Of a stretch of DNA of 64,000 nucleotides, positions 1-8,760 are shown one piece after another (the first letter of the stretch is position 1; each line of letters starts with the position of its first letter). The position numbers and the translations under genes were made by a program. The notes under the pieces are model-generated. The model was not told the DNA's origin and searched no databases. It worked only from the letters and a program-made list of their open reading frames with translations. Source of the stretch: Leuconostoc citreum (GTDB lineage: Bacteria; Bacillota; Bacilli; Lactobacillales; Lactobacillaceae); assembly GCF_004354555.1 (NCBI RefSeq), contig NZ_PUFH01000005.1, positions 186,001 through 250,000 of the forward strand. The letters are read 5' to 3'.

Positions 1-383
1 AGGATAATGAGGGCTTGCTGTTAGGCGTCTTATTTGGTTATCCCGACACCGATGAGCCTATTTTAGATGAGGCAGTTCAAAACGTTTTGGCTGACAAGTA
101 TAGCTATCATCGTTGGTTGTTTAGTGACTCTGAAGTTTTTGAGAATGAATGGTATATCGATTCTATCGTTGTTGCATCATATGCGCGAGGCCAGGGTATT
201 GGTAAAGCGTTAATTGCCGCAGCCAGTAATCATGCGCAACAGAAAGGCCATCAACTGATTGGCTTGAATGTTGATGACAGTAATCCTAGGGCACAAAAAT
301 TGTATGAACGTTCAGGATTTAAAGCAGTTGGTCGTTTAAGAATAGGTGCACATGCTTATACACATATGCAAAAACAATTATAA
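1..383 (+). CDS. GNAT family N-acetyltransferase, C-terminal part (enters from the left edge)
   Basis: The frame is already open at the left edge (codons from base 3), so the gene starts outside the window and the TTG at 15 is not needed as a start. About 125 C-terminal residues are visible. They hold the acetyl-CoA-binding motif RGQGIGKALI of the Gcn5-related fold and, near the end, LYERSGF, which usually closes that fold. The family moves an acetyl group from acetyl-CoA to an amine; the substrate cannot be told. The stop codon lies at the edge of a terminator shared with the convergent YitT-type gene. Confidence 0.8.
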   Translation, partial: DNEGLLLGVLFGYPDTDEPILDEAVQNVLADKYSYHRWLFSDSEVFENEWYIDSIVVASYARGQGIGKALIAAASNHAQQKGHQLIGLNVDDSNPRAQKLYERSGFKAVGRLRIGAHAYTHMQKQL

Positions 384-422
384 AAAGCAGGGCTACCTTT
401 AATCTGGCAGACCTGCTTTTTT
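382..422. terminator. Bidirectional Rho-independent terminator
   Basis: AAAAAGCAGG (382-391) pairs with CCTGCTTTTTT (412-422). With A-rich and T-rich flanks it can stop both the acetyltransferase transcript and the convergent YitT-type gene. Confidence 0.8.
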
Positions 423-427
423 GGACG

Positions 428-1312
428 TTAAAATAGTATAAATTTTTTCTTTGGACGTAAGTAAGAAAAGCCTTCGCCCAACTGTTCCTGTGTAGCAAAA
501 ATGGACACAAAAGCTTTAGGATCAATTTCTTCAATAATATGTTGCACTGTATTAACTTCAGACGGGTCGACAACTGCGTATACAACGCGTTGTTCGCGAT
601 GAGAGTATCCACCTTCGGATTTTAGTAAACTCGTGCCGCGCTCAAGTTCATCCATGATGGCATGTGAAATTTCTTCGGGATAATCAGTAAAAATCATAAA
701 TGACCTTGCAGCATAGGCGCCTTGTTGTGTTAAACCAACAACTTGTGCGAAAACAAACGAAGCAATTAGGGTGTACATCATATGCACAATATCAATGTAG
801 ACTAATGATAGTAACAACACAACCGCATCTAAAGCAAACATTGTACGTCCAATTTGGATACCGAATTTTTGCTCCATGATACGCGCAACGACGTCCGTAC
901 CACCGGACGTGCCACCGAAACGAAAGACTATACCTAAGCCGATACCGGCAATTAAACCAGCTAACAGACCGGCGATTAGCATATCTTGATGAAGCGCTGG
1001 CGGCATGGGTATCATTTGCCAAACATAAAGCCATATGGACAACGATGAAATTCCCCAAATTGTATAAATCAGTGAGCGACGACCTAATACCCGATACCCT
1101 AATATAAGCAGTGGGATATTTAAAATCAAATTGGTATAAGCAGGATTCCATTGAAATAAGGCACGTAAAATCAAAGTAATACCAGAAATACCGCCTTCTG
1201 CAAGACGGTTAGGGATATTAATGTTGATCAGCGCCCAACCGTAGAAGCCCGTACCAATGGCAATCATGAGTATATCTTTTATTGCGATACGTGCTAAGTT
1301 TGTGTTCTTCAT
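428..1312 (-). CDS. YitT family membrane protein (DUF161/DUF2179)
   Basis: A 294-residue protein with an N-terminal half of five to six hydrophobic helices and a soluble C-terminal domain from about residue 220, the layout of the YitT family (membrane part plus DUF2179). Glycine-rich FRFGGTSGGTDVVARI in the second half of the membrane part is a family hallmark. Members are membrane proteins of low-GC Gram-positives with no settled substrate. The ATG at 1312 has AGGAG about 13 bases upstream (1326-1330). The gene is alone on its strand and ends against the shared terminator. Confidence 0.85.
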   Translation of the reverse strand: MKNTNLARIAIKDILMIAIGTGFYGWALININIPNRLAEGGISGITLILRALFQWNPAYTNLILNIPLLILGYRVLGRRSLIYTIWGISSLSIWLYVWQMIPMPPALHQDMLIAGLLAGLIAGIGLGIVFRFGGTSGGTDVVARIMEQKFGIQIGRTMFALDAVVLLLSLVYIDIVHMMYTLIASFVFAQVVGLTQQGAYAARSFMIFTDYPEEISHAIMDELERGTSLLKSEGGYSHREQRVVYAVVDPSEVNTVQHIIEEIDPKAFVSIFATQEQLGEGFSYLRPKKKFILF

Positions 1313-1416
1313 ACGCAGTAATTCTCCTAGAAAGCATTACCTTAATCTTATCATAAAAACTATTGGCAGTATTAAGTTGTTATTTGGTATAATAGTAGAA
1401 ACTGAGAGGTGTATTT

Positions 1417-1914
1417 ATGACAGATAATAATTATCATCGCCCAAAATTCCGTCAAAAGCGTCATCGCGTTCGCAATACTTTTATAGGTGTTGCGGCGTTA
1501 CTTATTATAAGTTTAGTTGTTTTCATTATTGTTGGTTATACTTCTTCTCCCAAAACGACTGCACCAATCGTTCAAAAATCGGTCCAGAGTAAGACCATTG
1601 ATGAGACGATTGATTCGGGCAGTAGCCAGAACAGCCAATCAGCAGAAAGTAGTCAGCCAGCATCGTCTAGCCGGTCGGAGTCATCGGCAAGCAGTTCAAG
1701 TCACCAAAATGCTTCAAGTCGTCAAGATAAGCAAGATGACAGTATTAAGGAATCAGCACAATTAAAAGGTAAATCAATTTCTGAAGCCATTAATTGGGCT
1801 AAAGCCCATGGCCGTTACTACTCATGGTCGATTACTTCGGGCGGCCAAGATGCTATTGTAACAAGTGTTCATGATGACGGACATAATATTAGCTTTGTGG
1901 CATCTGCTAAATAA
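1417..1914 (+). CDS. Single-pass membrane protein with serine-rich linker and small extracellular domain
   Basis: 165 residues: a basic N-terminus (KFRQKRHRVR), one membrane helix at about 22-42, a serine/glutamine-rich linker at about 45-115, and a C-terminal block of about 50 residues starting KGKSISEAINWAKAHG. That block has the rhythm of a single PASTA-like repeat (GKSxxEAxxWAKxxG), but I would not assign it firmly. Orientation should put the linker outside the cell. GAGAGGTG precedes the ATG, and TATAAT lies at 1388-1393. It runs into the vitamin kinase gene with a 20-base gap, so co-transcription is likely. Function unknown. Confidence 0.7.
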   Translation: MTDNNYHRPKFRQKRHRVRNTFIGVAALLIISLVVFIIVGYTSSPKTTAPIVQKSVQSKTIDETIDSGSSQNSQSAESSQPASSSRSESSASSSSHQNASSRQDKQDDSIKESAQLKGKSISEAINWAKAHGRYYSWSITSGGQDAIVTSVHDDGHNISFVASAK

Positions 1915-1934
1915 AGAACAAGGAATATATTGAT

Positions 1935-2741
1935 ATGCCAGATAAAATTTTAACAATTGCTGGCTCCGATTCACTGAGTGGTGGCGGGATTCAAGCTGAT
2001 TTAGCAACATTTTCAGAGTATGGTTATTTTGGTTTAGCAGTAACAACTGCCATTGTTACCGTGACGACTAAAGACTTTCAGGTTTTTCCAATAGCACCGC
2101 ATATTATTGCTGAACAACTTAATTCTGTTTTGGCTTTAGACGATATTCGAGCTATTAAGATTGGCTTTTTGCCTACTGTAGCCAGTATTGAGATTGTTGC
2201 TGAACATCTTCAGCACATTAAAAATATACCAATTATTGTTGATCCAGTGATGGCCTTTAAAGAAACACAGATAGTTGACACGCATTTTTTAGCCAAAGCA
2301 CTCACTGAAAAAATATTACCATTTGCGACGATATTGACACCTAATCTCAAGGAGGCTGAAATATTGTCTGGTCATGATATCAGTGATGTGAATGACATGA
2401 GAAATGCTGCGAAAGAAATATTTCAGCTAGGGCCAACATATGTTGTTATTAAAGGTGGCAGTCAAATTTTAGGAAATCAGGCCGTAGATGTTCTTTATGA
2501 TGGGCACCAGTTTAGTCTATTTAAACAAGACAAGATAGTAAGAAGCCAGCCTTATCATAGTGGTGCTGGATGTAGCTTATCAGCAAGTTTGGCTGCCAAT
2601 CTGAGTCAAAATAATGTGACTGTTAATCTGGCGCTATCAGACGCAAAAGATTTTGTTTGGCAGGGTATTAAACATGGTGTTAAGTTGAATAATCAATTTG
2701 ATTTTGGTAATGTTTGGCAAGGCGCACGGAGGTCTTTGTGA
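1935..2741 (+). CDS. thiD: ThiD/PdxK-family kinase (hydroxymethylpyrimidine or pyridoxine kinase)
   Basis: A 268-residue ribokinase-fold kinase of the ThiD/PdxK group. It shows the N-terminal substrate loop AGSDSLSGGGIQAD, the conserved VDPVM strand at about 100, TPNLKEAEIL, an IKGG segment, and the ATP/anion-hole region HSGAGCSLSA, where most ThiD proteins have GTGC. The family phosphorylates either HMP(-P) in thiamine synthesis or pyridoxine/pyridoxal. It overlaps the next gene, an ECF S-component, by one base, so kinase and uptake are coupled. No other thiamine synthesis gene is nearby, and pairing with an S-component also fits vitamin B6 salvage. Confidence 0.8.
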   Translation: MPDKILTIAGSDSLSGGGIQADLATFSEYGYFGLAVTTAIVTVTTKDFQVFPIAPHIIAEQLNSVLALDDIRAIKIGFLPTVASIEIVAEHLQHIKNIPIIVDPVMAFKETQIVDTHFLAKALTEKILPFATILTPNLKEAEILSGHDISDVNDMRNAAKEIFQLGPTYVVIKGGSQILGNQAVDVLYDGHQFSLFKQDKIVRSQPYHSGAGCSLSASLAANLSQNNVTVNLALSDAKDFVWQGIKHGVKLNNQFDFGNVWQGARRSL

Positions 2742-3241
2742 TGGGACAAAAACATCAAACTAGGTGGTTAGCAATTATAGCTGTGATTATTGCTTTTAAT
2801 GTGGCACTTTCTTATGTGGTTAAAATTCCAGTGCCAGCAACGAATGGTTTTGTCAACTTAGTCGAAGCAGGTATTTTTGTTGCGGCTATGTTAGGCGGGG
2901 CTAAAAGTGGTATGATTGTTGGTGGTTTAAGTGGCCTGTTACTTGATTTGTTTGCTGGTTACCCACAGTGGATGTTTTTTTCTCTAATCATTCATGGACT
3001 TGAAGGTTTAGTTGTTGGTTATTTTGGTTTCCAAAAACAACTGTTAAGTCAAGTTGTTGGACTAGTTGTTGGTTCAAATATCATGGTGATTGGTTATATG
3101 TTAGCAGGCACGTTACTATATAACTGGACTGCCGGAGTTGCTTCGATTATTGGAAATGTCGTGCAAGCAGTTATGGGGTTAATTGTTGCCTTAATATTGA
3201 TGCCTATTTTCAAGCGACTGCCGCAAATTAATTTAAAATGA
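2741..3241 (+). CDS. ECF transporter S component (vitamin substrate binding)
   Basis: 166 residues, almost entirely membrane helices (about six). It has the ECF-type sequence NGFVNLVEAGIFVAAMLGG and the G-rich helix MIVGGLSGLLLDLFAG typical of S components. Such proteins bind a vitamin and dock on the shared EcfA-EcfA'-EcfT module, which is not in this window. Start chosen at the ATG at 2741: GGAGG lies 8 bases upstream (2728-2732) inside the end of the kinase gene, and the stop/start overlap by one base. The TTG at 2714 has no ribosome binding site. Substrate is inferred from the kinase: HMP/thiamine or pyridoxine. Confidence 0.8.
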   Translation: MGQKHQTRWLAIIAVIIAFNVALSYVVKIPVPATNGFVNLVEAGIFVAAMLGGAKSGMIVGGLSGLLLDLFAGYPQWMFFSLIIHGLEGLVVGYFGFQKQLLSQVVGLVVGSNIMVIGYMLAGTLLYNWTAGVASIIGNVVQAVMGLIVALILMPIFKRLPQINLK

Positions 3242-3249
3242 TAAAATTA

Positions 3250-3284
3250 AAAAAGCGACGGGTACGATTGCCTGTTGCTTTTTA
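3250..3284 (+). terminator. Terminator after the kinase/S-component pair
   Basis: AAAAAGCGAC (3250-3259) pairs with GTTGCTTTTT (3274-3283) with one G-T pair, followed by T residues. It separates the vitamin genes from the men operon. Confidence 0.7.
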
Positions 3285-3309
3285 ATATGATGAGGTAGGT
3301 AGATTCAAC

Positions 3310-4500
3310 ATGCAGTATACTTTTACACGGCCATTAAAGTCTAATGATGAGCATTCGTTGTTAGTTATGCTTGATACTTATGCTATTAGTGCTTATTTTG
3401 AAACACCTAATCAAGACAAAAAGTTATTTGCTTATGGTGCAGAAAAAATCTCTAACGATTTTAACAATATTAATGGAGAAATTATATTTGGTGGACAACA
3501 GTTTAACCAAACTTATTTTAAAGACTCAGTTTTGATGAATGGCTTTTGGTTTTTACCAACCATATACGTTGAATTGACGGAGTCAAGTCTCACTTTTCAT
3601 TCTGAGACCATAAATGATTTTGACAGCTGGCTAATCAAGACAAAACAGCTTCTCAAACAGCAGGTTAGCATACTTAATACAAAGGATGAAGAAGATTGGC
3701 CGACACGCACTCAAATGCTAATTACTGATTTAAATAGCGATGAAGAAGTAAAAAAAGTCGTTTTTGGTCGACAACGGCAAAATCAATTAAGTAGACCGCT
3801 ATATGCTGCTAAGCTTATTATGGCATTGTCTGTGCAGCAAAATACATATCATGTTGTCTTGAAGAATCAGAACGAATTATTTGTGTCTGCCACACCAGAA
3901 AGATTGGTTAAGGTATCGTCAGGATATTTAGAAACAGCTGCCTTAGCTGGCACAATTAATCGTGGCCTAACACCATCTGAAGATCAGTTACTTGGTGAAT
4001 CATTGTTAAGTAGTGTTAAAAACAGACAAGAACATGCCTATGTTGTTCATGAACTTAAGCAAAAACTTCAAACGATGACAACATGTTTAGATGTTCCGGA
4101 AACACCTATTCTGCTAAAAAATAAGCAGGTGCAACATTTATACACACCCATTAATGGCAAGTTAGCGCAATATGGTATCACTGATATCATGACAGCATTG
4201 CATCCCACACCCGCACTCGGGGGCGTGCCAAAAGCACTGGCGTTGGCTTATATTAACGCACACGAGAAACAGCCTCGTGGTCTATTTGCTTCACCAATTG
4301 GTTATTATACTGGCAGTGGTGATGGAGAATTTGCTGTTGGCATTCGGTCGATGCTAATCAACCAGACAACCAGAATAGCAACGTTATTTGCAGGTGCTGG
4401 CATAGTAGCTGATTCAATTGCAGAAGAGGAATACGAAGAAACAGGCTTAAAATTTGAGCCTATGCAACAATTACTAAAGGATTATAATCATGGTGAATGA
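3310..4500 (+). CDS. menF: Isochorismate synthase MenF
   Basis: A 396-residue chorismate-binding enzyme that isomerises chorismate to isochorismate, the first committed step of menaquinone synthesis. The C-terminal chorismate-binding domain shows SATPERLVKV, the HPTPALGGVPK block (about residues 298-308) and the magnesium-site region EEEYEETGLKFEP at the end. It is slightly shorter than typical MenF/DhbC (about 430-460), the N-terminal half being the short part. The ATG at 3310 has a GAGGTAGG site upstream. It heads four overlapping men genes, and its stop overlaps the menD start by 11 bases. Confidence 0.9.
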   Translation: MQYTFTRPLKSNDEHSLLVMLDTYAISAYFETPNQDKKLFAYGAEKISNDFNNINGEIIFGGQQFNQTYFKDSVLMNGFWFLPTIYVELTESSLTFHSETINDFDSWLIKTKQLLKQQVSILNTKDEEDWPTRTQMLITDLNSDEEVKKVVFGRQRQNQLSRPLYAAKLIMALSVQQNTYHVVLKNQNELFVSATPERLVKVSSGYLETAALAGTINRGLTPSEDQLLGESLLSSVKNRQEHAYVVHELKQKLQTMTTCLDVPETPILLKNKQVQHLYTPINGKLAQYGITDIMTALHPTPALGGVPKALALAYINAHEKQPRGLFASPIGYYTGSGDGEFAVGIRSMLINQTTRIATLFAGAGIVADSIAEEEYEETGLKFEPMQQLLKDYNHGE

Positions 4501-6115
4501 TACATTAACGATAAATACAAAACATTTACTATATGCTTTATATGCAAGTGGGGTCAAACATTTTGTTGTGTCACCGGGCTCAAGAACCACACCAATTGCG
4601 CTCATGTTAGCTGAATATGAACGTCAAAATTCAGAAATTGTGGTGTATATTGATGTCGATGAACGCTCAGCTGGCTTTTTTGCTTTGGGTATTGCCAAAA
4701 CCAGACAAGAGCCAGTAGTAGTTTTGGGTACTTCAGGGACAGCCATTACAGAATATATGCCTGCCGTGGCCGAAGCCAAGGTCTCACATATACCATTAAT
4801 CGTACTTTCTACTGATAGACCAGCTGAGTTACAAGATAATGGGGCGCCACAGACGTTGCCTCAACATCGCCTGTTTGGTGAATTAACGCCTTATTTTGTT
4901 TCTTTTACCTTGCAAGATGAGCATGAAGATAATACTGCATATATTGATTACATGACGCAAAAGCTTGTGCATTCGGCAATGGATACGGGACAACCACTAC
5001 AAATTAATTTACCTTTGCGCAAACCGCTAATGCCTAAATTACATGATAGTCATGATGTGTCAATTACGCCATTGACATTTGAAAAAACTCACATTCATAT
5101 ATTACCAATAGTTATTAAACAAACACATGTTGTCATTCTTGCAGGACCCAATGAGGCGGCCGATTATAAAGATGAATTACTACAGTTTTCACGTGATCAT
5201 CAGGTACCGGTTATCGCAGATATTTTAAGCCGAGCAAGAACAACAGATACAATTTTCGGCGTTGATTCATTGATTAAAGCACACTATTTAACAGATGAGT
5301 ATCGCCCTGATTTAGTCATTCGTTTTGGTGGGACGCCAGTTTCAGCTCGCGTCTTGCAATGGTTACAACGAGAAAATATACCTGTTTGGCATGTTGATGG
5401 GCATGCTGGTAATGATCATTCAAGGCACGTGACGCGCGCTTTTCAAATGACGCCAACAGCATTTTTAACCCAGTTGGCATTGACTAACGATATGACATTT
5501 TATCAGCGATGGCAGCAGCTCAATGATATACCACGTCACGCTGTGGGTGAAGCAAGTGTTTCGTGTATGCTCAATCGCATATTGCCTGAAAATACAGCAG
5601 TATTCGTAGCAAATAGTATGGCTATTCGTGATATGGATGATGTATTTTCCGGAAGAACAACACAAAAAATTTATGCTAATCGTGGTGTTAATGGTATTGA
5701 TGGGGTAGTTTCAACCGCATTAGGCATGAGCACAGTGAGCTCACAACGTAGTATTTTGTTGACCGGTGATTTAACGTTGTTTCATGATATGAATGGCTTA
5801 ATGATGGCGAAAAAGTATCAATTGAATATTGATATTATTGTGATTAACAATAATGGTGGTTCAATTTTTTCTTTTTTACCGCAATCTCAGGCTGATGAGT
5901 ACTTTGAAGACATGTTTGGGACACCTTTAGATCTTGATATGTCTAAAGTTGCTTATTTATATGACATGCCTTACATACAGTTGAAAGGGGCAGCAGCGTT
6001 GGGAGAATGTCTCTCTCATCAAGTACATGGCCCTAGATTAATAGAAATTAACTTTGATCGTCAAGAAAATGTTGCCAACCATCGTGAGTTATTGGAATTA
6101 AACCAACATGAATAA
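4490..6115 (+). CDS. menD: SEPHCHC synthase MenD
   Basis: A 541-residue thiamine-diphosphate enzyme joining isochorismate and 2-oxoglutarate to SEPHCHC. Visible family blocks: HFVVSPGSRTTPIA at the N-terminus, GTSGTAITEYMPAVAEA with the catalytic region near residue 85, the central ADILSRA segment, and the C-terminal ThDP/Mg-binding stretch GDLTLFHDMNGL ... NNNGGSIFSFLPQ. The start overlaps menF by 11 bases, and the 3' end overlaps menH by 8, a tight translational coupling. It is cytosolic and needs thiamine diphosphate, a cofactor also sensed by the riboswitch near 17 kb. Confidence 0.93.
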   Translation: MVNDTLTINTKHLLYALYASGVKHFVVSPGSRTTPIALMLAEYERQNSEIVVYIDVDERSAGFFALGIAKTRQEPVVVLGTSGTAITEYMPAVAEAKVSHIPLIVLSTDRPAELQDNGAPQTLPQHRLFGELTPYFVSFTLQDEHEDNTAYIDYMTQKLVHSAMDTGQPLQINLPLRKPLMPKLHDSHDVSITPLTFEKTHIHILPIVIKQTHVVILAGPNEAADYKDELLQFSRDHQVPVIADILSRARTTDTIFGVDSLIKAHYLTDEYRPDLVIRFGGTPVSARVLQWLQRENIPVWHVDGHAGNDHSRHVTRAFQMTPTAFLTQLALTNDMTFYQRWQQLNDIPRHAVGEASVSCMLNRILPENTAVFVANSMAIRDMDDVFSGRTTQKIYANRGVNGIDGVVSTALGMSTVSSQRSILLTGDLTLFHDMNGLMMAKKYQLNIDIIVINNNGGSIFSFLPQSQADEYFEDMFGTPLDLDMSKVAYLYDMPYIQLKGAAALGECLSHQVHGPRLIEINFDRQENVANHRELLELNQHE

Positions 6116-6914
6116 AATCCAGATAATACGTCACTATCCATATCAAATCCACTACCAAAAAAATAGTAATGTACCAAAACGCTGGTTACTGCTCCATGGC
6201 TTCATGGGCTCATGGCATGATTTTGATGATATTATCACGCAACTGCCTGGTGAAGTGTTGGCACTGAATTTGTTAGGCTTTGGTAATCAAGCACCTACCA
6301 TAGACGATTGCCAGCGGTTTACAATGTCTGAACAGGTAAAAGATCTAACTATGATTTTAGATAAATATCAATGGTCGCAAGTGACTATTTTAGGTTACTC
6401 CATGGGTGGCAGGTTGGCGTTGGGGTTTGCTTTAACGCACCCCCAACGAGTGAGTCAATTGTTACTTGAAAGTACAACAGCAGGTATTGATTCAGTAACT
6501 GCTCGGCAACAAAGACAACAAGCAGATTTGACGAAAGCAACGTTAATATTGGACAACTTTGAGGCATTTGTTTTGAGATGGGAAAAGTTGCCTTTATTTA
6601 AAACACAGCAAGATATGCCTTTAGAAAGTAAACAGAAAATGCGACGACAACGTATGGCACAAAACCCCAAAAATGTTGCACAGGCTTTAATCTATATGGG
6701 TACTGGGTCACAACCTAATTATTGGCCATACTTGGATAAAATAGACTTTCCAACTACAATTATTGTAGGAGAGCATGATCAAAAATTTAACCTAATAGGT
6801 GATAAAATGATGGCCTTAATACCCCAGGCAAAGAAAATAGTTATTGCTGGTGCTGGTCATAATGTTCATTTTGAACAGCCTAAAGCATTTATAGAGGCAA
6901 TGCAGTATGTATAA
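6108..6914 (+). CDS. menH: SHCHC synthase MenH (alpha/beta hydrolase)
   Basis: A 268-residue alpha/beta-hydrolase fold protein. The N-terminal HGFMGSWHDFDD forms the oxyanion-hole loop, GYSMGGRLAL is the nucleophile elbow (Ser near residue 98), and GAGHNVHFEQP near the C-terminus carries the catalytic His. This matches MenH, which eliminates pyruvate from SEPHCHC to give SHCHC. The position between menD and menC, overlapping both by 8 bases, settles the assignment from a broad superfamily. Start: the ATG at 6108 inside the end of menD. Confidence 0.88.
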   Translation: MNKIQIIRHYPYQIHYQKNSNVPKRWLLLHGFMGSWHDFDDIITQLPGEVLALNLLGFGNQAPTIDDCQRFTMSEQVKDLTMILDKYQWSQVTILGYSMGGRLALGFALTHPQRVSQLLLESTTAGIDSVTARQQRQQADLTKATLILDNFEAFVLRWEKLPLFKTQQDMPLESKQKMRRQRMAQNPKNVAQALIYMGTGSQPNYWPYLDKIDFPTTIIVGEHDQKFNLIGDKMMALIPQAKKIVIAGAGHNVHFEQPKAFIEAMQYV

Positions 6915-8004
6915 GATAGCAAATCTAATATGGCTGCCGATTCAATTATCACTCAAGCAACCATTCAAAACAGCGCAACAATATACTACTAATCGTGAAT
7001 TAACACTTATCAAATTAACTGTTGTCGATACCATAAGTCATCGTACCGCGGTTGGGATTGGTGAGGTGCAGTCGTTTACTGATTTTGGTTACGCGCTAGA
7101 AAATCAACGAACGAGCCGAGAAATAATCACATCAATAATCACGCCATTCATTAAAACAATAGCATTTCATACACCAATAGAATTTGCAGACCAACTTGCC
7201 AATCAAATCCCCCACGGCTCATTTGCTAAGGCTGGGGTGGAAATGGCTGTTTGGGATGCTATCGGTCAATTGACACAGCAGTCATTGAGAGAAATGGTTA
7301 ATGGTATTAACCTGCAAGTACCGGTTGGCATCGCGCTTGGTGTTAATAGTAGCCCGACTGAGATAAAACAGGCGATGGTCGATGGCTATCGTCGAATTAA
7401 ATTAAAAATTACACCAGAAGTATTAAGGCAATTAAAAGCACAACATTATTTTGAGCATTTTCCTGAGCAAAAATTTTCGCTCGATGCAAATGGCAGTTTT
7501 GCGCAGTCACCAAATGAGTTATTATACGACTTACCACAAAATATTTGTTTTATTGAGCAGCCATTTACAAGTCATGATTTTGTTCGGCATGCAGCTTTTC
7601 AGGCAAAAACAAAGCAAGTATTGAGTTTAGATGAAAGTATCAACAACTTAGATGATATTAAGACACTGATTGCCTTGCAAGCTGCACAAGCAGTGACGAT
7701 TAAGCAAGGGAAAATTGGTGGTATTACCGCCGCTTTGCGTGCCATCAAACTTTGCCATCAAGCTGGCATAAGACCTTGGATTGGGGGCATGTTAAGTAGT
7801 AACATTGGCAGAGCCGTTGATTTAGCTCTGGCCAGTTTACCAGAAATCGCTTTTCCAAGTGACATTTCCGATAGTCAACGATATTTTGAACAAGATGTAT
7901 CGGAAACATCTTTTACGCAAGAAAATGGCTTCATAGCCGTCCCTAATCAGCCTGGTATAGGCATTAAACTGTATCAAGAAATTGATGACAGGTTGGCTTT
8001 TTAA
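6907..8004 (+). CDS. menC: o-Succinylbenzoate synthase MenC
   Basis: A 365-residue enolase-superfamily enzyme that dehydrates SHCHC to o-succinylbenzoate. It shows the KLKI lysine motif of the barrel (RRIKLKITPE), the metal ligands in SLDANGSF, IEQPF and LDESI, and the second catalytic lysine in VTIKQGKIGG. The N-terminal capping domain precedes the barrel. It overlaps menH by 8 bases and is the last gene of this men run. The later steps (menE, menB, menA) would have to be encoded elsewhere. Confidence 0.9.
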   Translation: MYKIANLIWLPIQLSLKQPFKTAQQYTTNRELTLIKLTVVDTISHRTAVGIGEVQSFTDFGYALENQRTSREIITSIITPFIKTIAFHTPIEFADQLANQIPHGSFAKAGVEMAVWDAIGQLTQQSLREMVNGINLQVPVGIALGVNSSPTEIKQAMVDGYRRIKLKITPEVLRQLKAQHYFEHFPEQKFSLDANGSFAQSPNELLYDLPQNICFIEQPFTSHDFVRHAAFQAKTKQVLSLDESINNLDDIKTLIALQAAQAVTIKQGKIGGITAALRAIKLCHQAGIRPWIGGMLSSNIGRAVDLALASLPEIAFPSDISDSQRYFEQDVSETSFTQENGFIAVPNQPGIGIKLYQEIDDRLAF

Positions 8005-8041
8005 GTAATTTATGAGAATCAAACAATAAAACCAAGTAGCA

Positions 8042-8050
8042 TGATATAAT
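8042..8050 (+). promoter_or_regulatory. Extended -10 promoter of trmK
   Basis: TGATATAAT (8042-8050) is an extended -10 element 21 bases before the trmK ATG, with AAGGA in between. No clear -35 was seen, as is usual for extended -10 promoters. Confidence 0.5.
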
Positions 8051-8070
8051 ATTATTAAGGATTTTTAATT

Positions 8071-8760
8071 ATGGATAGTTTAAATTTATCGCCTCGCCTA
8101 GCAATGGTCGCCCGCTTTGTCACGCCTGGTGCTCGGATTGCTGACATCGGCTCTGATCACGGCTATTTACCAGCACATCTTTTGCTCAATCAGAACATTA
8201 CATATGCTGTTATTGGTGAAGTGGCATCGGGACCACTTGAAAATGCAAAGCATGAGCTTGACAGACGTCATTTAACCGCTTACACACAAGTGCGATTAGC
8301 CAATGGATTAGCCGCAATATTACCAGAAGATAACGTGACAGAAGTCACCATTGCTGGTATGGGCGGTATTTTAATTTCTGAAATTTTGTCAGCAGGATAT
8401 CAGCGACATCAAAAATTCGAAAAACTGATTTTACAGCCAAATACTGATGAGCAGGTTCTGAGAACTTGGCTTGAGCAACATCATTACCAGATTACAGCCG
8501 AAGATATTGTTCAAGAGGGCAAGCATTTTTACGAGGTAATTGTAGCGCAACCAGGGGAACAAGTACTTTCAGAAACGGATAGATTATTTGGCCCACTGCT
8601 GAGAAAACAACAAGCACCGGCTTTTTTTGCTAAATGGCAAAAGGAGTTACAACGCATTGAAACCATATTTGATAATTTAGCAGCTGCTGATAAAGTTGAA
8701 ACCTCTGCCTATCAAGAATGGCATATACGTTATACACAAATACAGGAGGTCTTATCGTGA
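8071..8760 (+). CDS. trmK: tRNA (adenine(22)-N1)-methyltransferase TrmK
   Basis: A 229-residue class I SAM-dependent methyltransferase. ADIGSDHGYLPAHLL near residue 25 is the SAM-binding motif I, TIAGMGGILI near 90 is the family's second conserved block, and LQPNTDEQVLRTWL follows. The C-terminal third is the coiled-coil region expected for TrmK. The enzyme makes m1A22 in tRNA. Its stop overlaps the start of the next gene, a Nif3-like protein, an arrangement common in Gram-positives. Confidence 0.92.
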   Translation: MDSLNLSPRLAMVARFVTPGARIADIGSDHGYLPAHLLLNQNITYAVIGEVASGPLENAKHELDRRHLTAYTQVRLANGLAAILPEDNVTEVTIAGMGGILISEILSAGYQRHQKFEKLILQPNTDEQVLRTWLEQHHYQITAEDIVQEGKHFYEVIVAQPGEQVLSETDRLFGPLLRKQQAPAFFAKWQKELQRIETIFDNLAAADKVETSAYQEWHIRYTQIQEVLS